The notes under the pieces: generated by a model | What the model was told of the DNA's origin: nothing | Seen by the model: only the letters and a program-made list of their open reading frames with translations | Database searches by the model: none | Source of the DNA: Candidatus Peregrinibacteria bacterium | GTDB lineage: Bacteria; Patescibacteriota; Gracilibacteria; UM-FILTER-43-11 | Assembly (NCBI GenBank): GCA_030637565.1 | Contig: DAOWGG010000111.1 | Coordinates: 1-17,257, forward strand | Direction of reading: 5' to 3' | Length of the DNA: 17,257 bases | Shown: positions 7,916-15,700 of the stretch, one piece after another | How positions within the stretch are numbered: position 1 is the stretch's first letter | Layout: every line of letters begins with the position of its first letter | Position numbers and translations under genes: made by a program

Positions 7916-8263
7916 TTAAACTTCTTCTTCGTGGTCATCTTGGATTTGATCCAGGAGCTGATCACGATTTCGGATAGCATGCCTAAGCTCCGAGGGCATA
8001 TCATCCGAATTGCCCAGCAAATCCTCATCACCAAGAAAGCAGTGGAGCTTAACATTTGGACATTTTTTGGAAAGCTGAAGGATAAAGAGAAACCAACCGA
8101 GGTGATTTCTACCCTGGCGGACATAAGCCAGGAGTGTACCCTGAGGACGTCCACGACTCTGGACCACATCAATCAGAAAATCAATGGAAGAGGCAATAAT
8201 CGCGAGAATATCCACAAGGAGATATAGACTGCTGTCGAGAAAGCTTTTGAAAAAATGAGTCAT
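7916..8263 (-). CDS. Small hypothetical protein
   Basis: A 115-residue leftward frame, MTHFFKSFLDSSLYLL..., with a hydrophobic, probably membrane-associated N-terminal segment (about residues 9-33), a second hydrophobic patch (about 55-63) and an acidic C-terminus ending EEEV. I do not recognise a family. Support for a real gene: a good promoter at 8367-8394 and the only plausible Shine-Dalgarno sequence in the window, GAAAGGA (8274-8280), 10 bases before the ATG. An overlapping rightward frame (GTG start at 7931) is less well supported. It stands alone, convergent with ileS, with a leader of about 97 bases. Function unknown. Confidence 0.5.
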   Translation of the reverse strand: MTHFFKSFLDSSLYLLVDILAIIASSIDFLIDVVQSRGRPQGTLLAYVRQGRNHLGWFLFILQLSKKCPNVKLHCFLGDEDLLGNSDDMPSELRHAIRNRDQLLDQIQDDHEEEV

Positions 8264-8366
8264 TGCAAAATTTTCCTTTCAAAAAACAAGGGGGTAAAAT
8301 GGGTATGGCCCTCCAATTCAGGAAAGCTAAAACCACAAACTGTGCTTTAAATGAGCGCAGATATTT

Positions 8367-8394
8367 ATTTTATACTTTTTTTAAAGCCTGTCAA
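8367..8394 (-). promoter_or_regulatory. Promoter for the small leftward gene
   Basis: On the minus strand: a perfect -35 TTGACA (8389-8394), a 16-base spacer and -10 TAAAAT (8367-8372). Transcription would start near 8360. Confidence 0.45.
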
Positions 8395-8441
8395 TAAAAA
8401 GAACTGTAAGTAGAAAAAATAATTCCTTTTTTTGCGAGAGA

Positions 8442-8450
8442 TGATACAAT
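8442..8450 (+). promoter_or_regulatory. Extended -10 element for the holin-family gene
   Basis: TGATACAAT, an extended -10 of the form TGnTACAAT, lies 26 bases before the ATG at 8477. No good -35 hexamer is visible. The position matches the short leaders of other genes in this window. Confidence 0.35.
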
Positions 8451-8476
8451 GAAAGTCGATTTATAAACGGTAAAAA

Positions 8477-8857
8477 ATGAGTTTTTTAAGAAGGGTACTC
8501 GCCCACATCGTCGCCAACGCCGCCGCTCTTTACTTTGTAACCGAATTACTAAGTGGAAACTTCGTAATTACGGGTAGTTATAAAGGGTATTTAATCGCTG
8601 CAGTACTTTTCGGTATTTTAAATGGAATCATTAAACCAATCCTCAAACTTCTCTCGCTCCCATTCATTCTTATCAGCGCAGGAGTCTTTATTTTGGTGAT
8701 CAATGTATTTTTGGTATGGTTTGCTAAATACGCACTCGATATTCTCCAGTTTGAAGGAGTGCAAATCCTGATTGAAGGCGGTCCAGCCACCTACTTATAC
8801 GCTGGTCTTTCCATCAGTATCATCAACATGATCATCACTTGGTTGCTTAAAAAATAG
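8477..8857 (+). CDS. Phage holin family 4 superfamily membrane protein
   Basis: A 126-residue integral membrane protein with four predicted transmembrane segments (about residues 8-26, 39-56, 61-86 and 104-123). The segment LNGIIKPILKLLSLP followed by a hydrophobic stretch with VINVFLVWF is the hallmark of the phage_holin_4_2 family (Pfam PF04020). Despite the name, these proteins are widespread in bacterial chromosomes and are usually not part of a prophage; their role is unknown. No phage genes accompany it. The start at 8477 has no Shine-Dalgarno site but sits behind an extended -10. It probably forms a two-gene unit with the next small membrane protein, 5 bases downstream. Confidence 0.85.
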   Translation: MSFLRRVLAHIVANAAALYFVTELLSGNFVITGSYKGYLIAAVLFGILNGIIKPILKLLSLPFILISAGVFILVINVFLVWFAKYALDILQFEGVQILIEGGPATYLYAGLSISIINMIITWLLKK

Positions 8858-8862
8858 ATTGA

Positions 8863-9069
8863 ATGAATTGGAAACTAATCCTATTTTTCATTATCACTTT
8901 GTTCACACTTTTGTACTTAGTGGAATTTTGGGAAAACCGACACACCAAAATAAACTTTCAAATGTTCGGGCAGAAAATTGAAATGACACTCGGCCTCCTC
9001 CTCTTCGCCGTATTCCTCGACGGCTCTATCCTCACCCTCATCATCCTTTGGTTATTAGGAGTTTTTTAA
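8863..9069 (+). CDS. Small two-TM membrane protein, LapA/DUF1049-like
   Basis: A 68-residue protein with an N-terminal membrane helix (about 3-21), a short polar segment containing NRHTKINFQMFGQK, and a second hydrophobic region (about 41-67). The layout, helix - short beta-prone polar loop - helix with LLLFAVFLDG, resembles the LapA/DUF1049 family of small envelope proteins, but the similarity is by pattern only. It begins 5 bases after the holin-family gene and is probably co-transcribed with it. Alternatively it is simply an unclassified small membrane protein. Confidence 0.55.
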   Translation: MNWKLILFFIITLFTLLYLVEFWENRHTKINFQMFGQKIEMTLGLLLFAVFLDGSILTLIILWLLGVF

Positions 9070-9073
9070 ATGG

Positions 9074-9094
9074 ATCCTGAAATAAATTCAGGAT
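9074..9094. repeat. REP-like palindrome ATCCTGAA-n5-TTCAGGAT
   Basis: A perfect 8-bp inverted repeat with a 5-base loop, followed by GACA, in the gap between two convergent genes. The sequence TTCAGGATGACA and its complement TGTCATCCTGAA recall a dispersed palindromic element seen in many unrelated bacteria. No T-run follows on either strand, so it is not a clean intrinsic terminator. Confidence 0.7.
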
Positions 9095-9158
9095 GACAAA
9101 AAAGATAAAACAACCTTATGCAGGAAAGGCCGTAAAACTTTTTGAAAGCTTTGCGGAA

Positions 9159-10340
9159 CTATTGCTCTTCTTTCTGAATAAACTGGTTCAACTGCTCCTG
9201 ATTAATAACACCACGCTCAGAAAGCTGATAAGCGTAACTGTCCATGGTGATCATCCCCTGTTCCGCAGAAGATTGAATCGCGGTTCGAAGCTGAACAAAA
9301 TTACCACGCTTAATCACGTTCCGAATGCTGTCATTCATAAACAGAAGCTCAAACACGGCGATCAAACCAGGCTGATCCTGACGCTGAACTAAGTCTTGCG
9401 CCAAAACAGAAGTTAGATTGTCAGAAAGACGATCCTGAGCCTGTTTTCGAAGATCTTGAGGATAAAGGCTAATAATACGTTCAATAGCCTGAGGAACATC
9501 ACGAGTGAGCATAGAAGCAATCACCAAGTGACCCGTTTCAACTAAGTTAAGTAATTTATCAAACGTTTCAAAATCATTCACTTCATCCAACATCACGATA
9601 TTCGCATCTTCACGAATTGCCGACTGCAAAGCATTTTCCTTTAAAAGGGTATCTTTACCCACTTCTCTTTGAGTGAACATTGATTTTTCATTCTCGAACA
9701 CATATTCAATTGGATTTTCGATGGTAAGAACATGTTGAACAAAATTTTTGTTCACATGCTGAAGCATTGATTGAATCGTGGTAGACTTACCAGACCCCGC
9801 CGTACCACAAACCAAAATAAGTCCTTCACGAAGTCCAAGAAAACTTTTCATCACTTCGGGAATCCCCAATTCCTCTAAAGTTGGAATGTTTTTTGAAATC
9901 ATACGCATCACACAGGCTAATTTTCCCTTCTGGTAAAACGCATTCACACGAAAATTAACTCCATTGGCATGAGTGAAAGAAAAATCAATTTCACGATCTT
10001 TTTCAAGTCGAGTACCCTCTTCTTCGCTGGAAATCATCAGATCAAGCATCGCTTCTGTGTCCTCCTTAGTAAGTGCTTCAATATTCTCAATAAAAATAAT
10101 CTTACCTCCTACACGAAGGGCTACACGCGAACCCTCGCGGAAGTGAACATCGGAAGCTCCCTTTTCAATACATAGATTAACCAATTGATCCAAGGTAATT
10201 TTAAGATCTGGAGCATTGGCAGAAGCTACTGATGGAGCGGCAACATTTTCAGCCTCAGAAGTAACTGGAGCTTGCGAGTCCGCTGCCTGAGGAGCAGGAG
10301 TGACAATGGGTTGAATAGGATTAATGTTTGAGTCTTCCAT
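9159..10340 (-). CDS. PilT-family (type IV pilus retraction-like) ATPase
   Basis: A 393-residue secretion/retraction ATPase of the PilT/PilU group. A Pro/Ala-rich low-complexity N-terminal extension (about residues 1-45) precedes the usual start LDQLVNLCIEKGASDVHF. The Walker A motif is GTAGSGKST (179-187). Canonical PilT features follow but with substitutions: the Asp box reads TIENPIEY, with Asn209 where PilT has Asp; Walker B reads MLDEVNDFET, keeping Glu253 but with Asn255 where Arg is usual; the His box reads ETGHLVIASMLT, keeping His271 but with Leu278 in place of the second His. The C-terminal SIRNVIKRG corresponds to the AIRNLIRE motif of PilT. It follows the DUF916-like gene by 5 bases, clearly in one operon. 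No other pilus genes are in the window, so a role in pilus retraction is inferred only from family. Confidence 0.88.
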   Translation of the reverse strand: MEDSNINPIQPIVTPAPQAADSQAPVTSEAENVAAPSVASANAPDLKITLDQLVNLCIEKGASDVHFREGSRVALRVGGKIIFIENIEALTKEDTEAMLDLMISSEEEGTRLEKDREIDFSFTHANGVNFRVNAFYQKGKLACVMRMISKNIPTLEELGIPEVMKSFLGLREGLILVCGTAGSGKSTTIQSMLQHVNKNFVQHVLTIENPIEYVFENEKSMFTQREVGKDTLLKENALQSAIREDANIVMLDEVNDFETFDKLLNLVETGHLVIASMLTRDVPQAIERIISLYPQDLRKQAQDRLSDNLTSVLAQDLVQRQDQPGLIAVFELLFMNDSIRNVIKRGNFVQLRTAIQSSAEQGMITMDSYAYQLSERGVINQEQLNQFIQKEEQ

Positions 10341-10345
10341 AATAA

Positions 10346-11485
10346 TTAATTAGAGGGGTTACTTTTATTACTATCAACATTACAACCCGAAGATAAATAC
10401 TGTTGTATTGCAGCTTGACGTTGATTTTTTATTAAAACGATTAAAAGAAAAACAATGGCGACTAAGGCAACCAAGCCAAATATCAAACCAGCCAAACCAA
10501 ACACAATAAACAATGTATTGTTGGCTTGAGTAAGCGGAGCTGGCGCAGCCGAATGTACCTCTGAAGAAACAGCTTCACCAGGAAGAACCTCCAGATCAGG
10601 GTCAAGAACAACCTGCTCATCAGATACCTGAGGAATAGAAGGTTTTTTAGTTTGTGAATCATCCGAAGTAACAACAGGAACCACTTTAGGATCAATTTTT
10701 TGATGCAATCGATTTTCATAAACCAATTCATTATCTTTGAAAAATTTAGCCACCACCCAATAACTGCCTGGTTCCAAATAATAATCTTCAAAATAAACCT
10801 GAGTTCGGACAATATCATCTGGAGAAACCACATCAGCAATTTGCCCAAAGGTAAGCGTGTTAAGGATTTCGGTTTCTTCTTCATTATAAATATCCACCTG
10901 CCCATTAAGCTCCGAAATTTCGGTATTTCCAAGATTCTCCACTTCAACGTTCAAGCGAAAATAATCCTCCTCTGTTAAAGGGGATACATTGGCAGACTTA
11001 ACACGGTAATCAACAAGCTTATCGCCCACCACCGTAATATTAACCGCTATATGAGCACCTAATTTAATCGCCACATTCCCACCCCTTTGAACCTCATCCT
11101 GAACCGGCTCAACGGTTACAAAAATTCCTCCACGGTAATTTTTAAGCGCCGCACGACGAGGCACCTTAACAGTGACCTTCATTGGGAGAGTCTTTTCACC
11201 ACTTTTAATAATCAAATCATCCTCATTTTCAACCTTCATCCATTTCAAAAGATTCTTATCTCCATCAAAGCGAAGAGAAACCTCCATGGCTTTAGAAACA
11301 TCACTACGAGATAAGTTAATAATTTGCTCATAAGTGGTTCCAGGAAGCATATGATCATTCATCACCCAAGGAGGAGAGGTTCCAAAAGCAGCCTCAGAAA
11401 CTGGAACATCAGAGCCACTAAAGCTCACAAAAAAACCAGCGAGAATGAGGAATAATCCAATAAGGTTTGATCGACCGATTTTCAT
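10346..11485 (-). CDS. DUF916-like membrane-anchored surface protein
   Basis: A 379-residue exported protein. The N-terminal signal peptide (about 1-32) is followed by two beta-rich domains (about 34-155 and 156-265). A Pro/Val/Ser-rich linker (about 265-320), one strong transmembrane helix (about 323-353) and a short cytoplasmic tail of some 25 residues complete it. The first domain shows PPWVMNDHMLPG, then KVPRRAALKNYRGGIFV and GAHIAVNITVVGD, a pattern resembling the DUF916 (WxL-interacting) family. In Gram-positive bacteria such proteins, with the same signal peptide - two domains - TM layout, hold WxL proteins on the surface. The family assignment is by pattern, not by search. A perfect TATAAT promoter lies upstream and the PilT-like gene follows after 5 bases. 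Confidence 0.72.
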   Translation of the reverse strand: MKIGRSNLIGLFLILAGFFVSFSGSDVPVSEAAFGTSPPWVMNDHMLPGTTYEQIINLSRSDVSKAMEVSLRFDGDKNLLKWMKVENEDDLIIKSGEKTLPMKVTVKVPRRAALKNYRGGIFVTVEPVQDEVQRGGNVAIKLGAHIAVNITVVGDKLVDYRVKSANVSPLTEEDYFRLNVEVENLGNTEISELNGQVDIYNEEETEILNTLTFGQIADVVSPDDIVRTQVYFEDYYLEPGSYWVVAKFFKDNELVYENRLHQKIDPKVVPVVTSDDSQTKKPSIPQVSDEQVVLDPDLEVLPGEAVSSEVHSAAPAPLTQANNTLFIVFGLAGLIFGLVALVAIVFLLIVLIKNQRQAAIQQYLSSGCNVDSNKSNPSN

Positions 11486-11519
11486 GAAATACGTTTATTT
11501 TTTAGTTTTAAATCTTATT

Positions 11520-11548
11520 ATTATACCAAATTTATCTCTAAAAATCAA
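11520..11548 (-). promoter_or_regulatory. Promoter for the DUF916-like/PilT-like operon
   Basis: On the minus strand: -35 TTGATT (11543-11548), a 17-base spacer and a perfect -10 TATAAT (11520-11525). Transcription would start near 11513, giving a leader of about 28 bases. It is the best promoter match in the window. Confidence 0.6.
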
Positions 11549-11590
11549 TACCATAAACGCTATAACATAATCAGATGGTAGCCTAGTTAG

Positions 11591-12718
11591 TTAAATTATT
11601 TGAGAATAAGCCTCCAAAGTCTTTACAGCACACTTATCCCATGAAAAGCCTTGAGCACGTTCAATGCCTTTTTTAGAGAGAGAATTGCTAAATCCAATGT
11701 CATTTAAAGCCTTAAAAAGCTGTTCAGAGAGTTCATCAAAAGATTCTGGATGCGCATAAAGACAAGCATCACCCCCCACCTCGGGGAGCGAAGAAGTAGA
11801 AGAGGTAACAACAGGCGTTCCACATTGCATCGCCTCTAAAATCGGTAAACCGAATCCTTCATAGAAAGAAGGGTAACAGAAGGCACTCGCTCCATTCATT
11901 AAAGCGGGTAGTTCTGAATCCAAAACATATCCTAAATGTCGGATATCCGACTGAAAAGGAGATGCTTCAATTTCTTTAAAAATATCATGATATAACCACC
12001 CTTTCTGCCCCGCCAAAACAAGCTGATGAGGGATTTGATACTGAAGCTTAAGTTGATTGAAAGCACGTATGAGAGTTGGAATATTTTTACGAGGCTCAAG
12101 CGTGCCCACAAATAAAATATAGGGCTTATGAAGCTGATATTTTTGTAAAACTGGCTTCACCTCAAAGCTTTCCATCGGTCGAAAGTGATCATCAGCTCCC
12201 AAATGAGTCACAAAAATTTTATCAGGATGAATATCTAGGCGATCAATAATATCCCCTTTTGTTGCCTCCGAATTGGTTAATACTCCATCAACTTTTGATA
12301 AATTCTTAAAACGTTGGCGATGCAAAAAAACATTTCCATTCGCATGATATTGTGGGTATTTAAGGGTGGTTAAATCGTGTACAAAAGCAACAGTTTTAGC
12401 CTTTTTAGTGGGCTGAATACAAACCTCTGACAAATGATAAAGGTCACAATCCCCTACTACCTGCTCGAGCGAAGGATTATTAAACATCAACCACCAAAGT
12501 GTGATCAAACGCTGAGGAATCGGGCTAACTTTCATTTCATAATTTAATGAAGGAAATTGAAGTTCTGAAAACCGCTGACGATTCCGCAAATTAAAAGCAT
12601 AGAGTTTATAAAAATTCTCCCGATCCATCGAAAGAAGTGATTTTAAAAGATTCAACTGATAATACCCTACCCCACTCCGCTGTAAACTCTGTGCTGAAAT
12701 GTCAAAACCAATACGCAT
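11591..12718 (-). CDS. GT4-family glycosyltransferase
   Basis: A 375-residue GT-B fold glycosyltransferase of family GT4 (glycosyl transferases group 1). The N-terminal domain starts MRIGFDISAQ with the Gly-rich SGVGYY acceptor-side loop. The C-terminal donor-binding domain begins with YILFVGTLEPRKN (Arg210 and Lys211 likely contact the nucleotide-sugar phosphates) and carries the EX7E motif, Glu287 to Glu295 in YEGFGLPILE. GTPVVTSSTSSLPEVGGDA follows, as usual. It probably transfers a sugar from a nucleotide-sugar to a surface glycan or glycoprotein in the cytoplasm; donor and acceptor are not readable. It lies between the giant surface protein and the DUF916-like operon, all leftward, so surface glycosylation is plausible. 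No Shine-Dalgarno site is present. Confidence 0.93.
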   Translation of the reverse strand: MRIGFDISAQSLQRSGVGYYQLNLLKSLLSMDRENFYKLYAFNLRNRQRFSELQFPSLNYEMKVSPIPQRLITLWWLMFNNPSLEQVVGDCDLYHLSEVCIQPTKKAKTVAFVHDLTTLKYPQYHANGNVFLHRQRFKNLSKVDGVLTNSEATKGDIIDRLDIHPDKIFVTHLGADDHFRPMESFEVKPVLQKYQLHKPYILFVGTLEPRKNIPTLIRAFNQLKLQYQIPHQLVLAGQKGWLYHDIFKEIEASPFQSDIRHLGYVLDSELPALMNGASAFCYPSFYEGFGLPILEAMQCGTPVVTSSTSSLPEVGGDACLYAHPESFDELSEQLFKALNDIGFSNSLSKKGIERAQGFSWDKCAVKTLEAYSQII

Positions 12719-12741
12719 AGAAAAAGGTAAAATCCAATGAA

Positions 12742-12747
12742 ATTATA
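12742..12747 (-). promoter_or_regulatory. -10 element before the glycosyltransferase gene
   Basis: A perfect TATAAT on the minus strand, 23 bases before the ATG at 12718, in line with the short leaders elsewhere. The -35 position falls inside the heptamer repeat at 12754-12784 and has no good match, so the promoter is weak or activator-dependent, or the gene is read with the one upstream. Confidence 0.35.
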
Positions 12748-12753
12748 CCCTAA

Positions 12754-12784
12754 ATATGAGATCTGAGATATGAGAGCTGAGATA
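12754..12784 (-). repeat. Heptamer tandem repeat, CTCANAT-like (4.5 copies)
   Basis: On the plus strand the units are ATATGAG, ATCTGAG, ATATGAG and AGCTGAG followed by ATA; on the minus strand CTCAGCT, CTCATAT, CTCAGAT and CTCATAT. The period is 7, as in the arrays at 3347 and 4763. It lies between the stop of the giant surface protein gene and the glycosyltransferase promoter. Confidence 0.8.
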
Positions 12785-15700
12785 TTATTGGCATGTAATA
12801 ATTTGAACCGTATTACTTCCAGAGTAAGTACCCGCACCAAGCCCTGTGGCAGGAAGCTGAAGGAGCCAATAAAGCGTATCATCAGAACCAGCACCGCTTC
12901 CATAGCTAGTTCGAACTGGCAAGCTAGCATTAAAACAGCCCGTCGTCTCACTAACAGAAGTAGCCGTTTGCACCAAATCATTACCCGTACCATAAGCAAA
13001 TGAAGTGGCACTAGACCATTCTTGATTCGCTCGTGGAATTGAATAGGTGCTATAAATCATATCACTACCAGAAATCGCTGCATCAATAACATAGTTACCC
13101 ACATTTTGTATGGTCATTGATTTTTCCGCAGAGGTAGCGCCCAAAACAAGGGAGGAACCATAATCAATCCCTACTTCTGGGACACTAATTCCAGAAAGAA
13201 GTGGGTTATTGATATTAATATTTGAATCAGCAAAGGTAAGGTCTTTACCATTATCATCGGTTGGATTTACGCGCACCTCCCAGTTACCACTATTATTCGC
13301 ATTAAACCAAACCGCTACCGAACAAGTCGCTTCCACCTGAGAAGTGGTACCAGCAGCAGTATTAAGGGTACAGGTAGCATCTTTGTAGCAATTATTGTCA
13401 TGCTCCGTGCAAACTCCAAGGATTGGAGTAACCGCTGTAGCATCAAAGAAGAAGCCTTCAACCGCTGTCACATCCGCTTCTCCATTATTATCTTGAACCA
13501 AAGCAGTGAAAATAACAGCATCACTTCCAGCCGCGGCTGGAGCTGGACCATCGGAAAGAGCATAGGAAACAAGGGTTGGAGCGGTGTCACCAACATCGAA
13601 AGTTCTTGCTTGTGTACCCGATTGATAAGTCCCCTGAAGGTCATGAGTATCTTCGATGAAAATATAAACCGTTTGTATGCCTGTTGAATGAGGAGTTGGA
13701 ACTGGCACTAAACTACCTGAGTCATCACAACCCGCATTGATAGAAGGATCTATATTGGAAACACCACAAATTTCTATTCCTCCACAACCAACTCCTGGAG
13801 TGAAGGAATCCGTACTACACACATATAAATTCACCAAATCTTGAGCTCCATCAGCATCTGAATCAGCGATATCAATATCAAAGTGAACGGTGTCCCCTGG
13901 TTCAATGGTTCCAGTTCCACCCGTTGTATCGCCAATAGCAACCGAAACCACCTCAGGCGCATGATTCACTTTAAACGGAGACATGTTAGAATCACTTCCA
14001 CCGGTAAGTGTAGAGCCTGAAAGAGTGATTTCATTAGTAGACCCACCTTCATTAGCAGTGGGCTCAGACATACCAATTGAATTCCCCGCAACCCCCGCTG
14101 TATTAGCATAAATGTAAGTAGCACCACCTCTTGAAACCATACTAGAATTGAGACCGCCATCCGTATTGGACAAAGCCAATGCGGCTTCACTTGCCAAGGT
14201 AATGTCAGCGGCATCCACACAAAAATCCTCAGTGGTTTCCGTACAGCAGCTACCACAACCAGCCTGAGTATCAAATTCGTATTCCTTTCCGTCAATCGTC
14301 AATCGATCCTCATCTTCCGGCACCCCACTAAAAGTAATGATACCCATCGCACTACCCTGATCCCCCGAACTATTAGCTGGAAAACAAGAAATAGTATCAC
14401 ACACAAAAGCGTACCAATCATTGGATTCACTGTCGCCCACTAAAGCGGTATAAGTGGCTGATGCCTGAACATCGGTATTGGTTGCCGAGCTGATAGACCA
14501 AGTGCCCACATCACAAGTAGGAGGAGTTCCTGCTGTCACCGCATCGGTAGTACAAATCGCTAAATAATAATCATCCGCATCCGCATCAGTAGCCGTACCG
14601 GTAAAGGTTACGTTACTACCCACATCAGTAGGAGTAGTGGCATCAGAATCATCCGCGGGAGTAGCGGTGAAAACGGGAGAAAAATTAGTAGTAGTCTCAT
14701 TGGCCGACGTTCCAAAAACAGTCGGATCCCCGTCACCATTGATTGCCTGCACATCAAACGTATAGGTAATGCCACCCACCAAACCGATCACCGTTTTAGT
14801 GCCCCATGCAGCATCGGCCTGGTAAACAGCTGAGACTCCCACAGTCCCATCCCCCTGAACATACTGATTGGTATAAATGCCTCCATTGATACGAATCGCC
14901 ATTGCCGATTCAGCCCCACCTGTCACCGGATTCACATCAAGAGTTGTAGTGGTGGGATTATTAACGATAGGAGCAACAGGCGTATTCGCCGAAGTATAAG
15001 CAGCCACACAAGTACTTACACTACCAGAATTCCCCAATTCATCATCAGCAGTAACCTCGAATGAATACTGGGTATTTGCAGAAAGAGGTGAATACACATA
15101 ATAATTATTTGTAGTCAAACTAGGCATATCAAATACAGAAGAACAAATGGCATCATCGTATCCAGGGAAATAATATTCATATGGAGCAGCAGCACCAGTG
15201 CCATCATCTGGTGTATCAGCGGTTACGGTAATTTGAGTCGCTGAATCATTAACCGCACTAAGAATTGAAACCGTTGGTCCTGCAGTGTCGTAATAAGTTG
15301 CATCATTCAAAGTACCACTAAATCCAGCAGCATTCCATAAACGCATATAAACAGTCCTAGTTCCATCAGTCGCGCTACAACCATATAAACCATTGGTAAC
15401 ATTAACATTGTTAATCGCATCACTAGAATACGCCACCGATTGAGTCCAGGTAGAATTATCACAATTCCAATACACATCGGTTGGTACGTCGCCCGATTTT
15501 GTAATATTAATCGTTGGAGTGGAATCATTCGTAAATCCGCCTGTGTCAGAAATAACCATTGTATCAAACGTAGGAGAACCAACAGTGCTCTCACCTACTG
15601 ACGTACCAAAAGGCGTTTCATCGCCATCTCCATTTCGTGCTTTTGCACAAAAGTGATAAGTAGTAGCAGAAGTAAGACCTGTCACTGTAAAATCCTCCGT

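Noticed and set aside
7931..8227. Rightward 98-residue frame starting with GTG
   Set aside because: It lies antisense to the leftward frame at 7916-8263, which has a promoter and a Shine-Dalgarno site; this one has neither.
8477..8857. Prophage lysis gene because of the holin family name
   Set aside because: This family is common on bacterial chromosomes and no phage genes surround it.
9074..9094. Palindrome as an intrinsic terminator
   Set aside because: No T-run follows the stem on either strand; a repeat element fits better.
12754..12784. CRISPR-like array
   Set aside because: The unit is 7 bases with no spacers; it is a simple tandem repeat.
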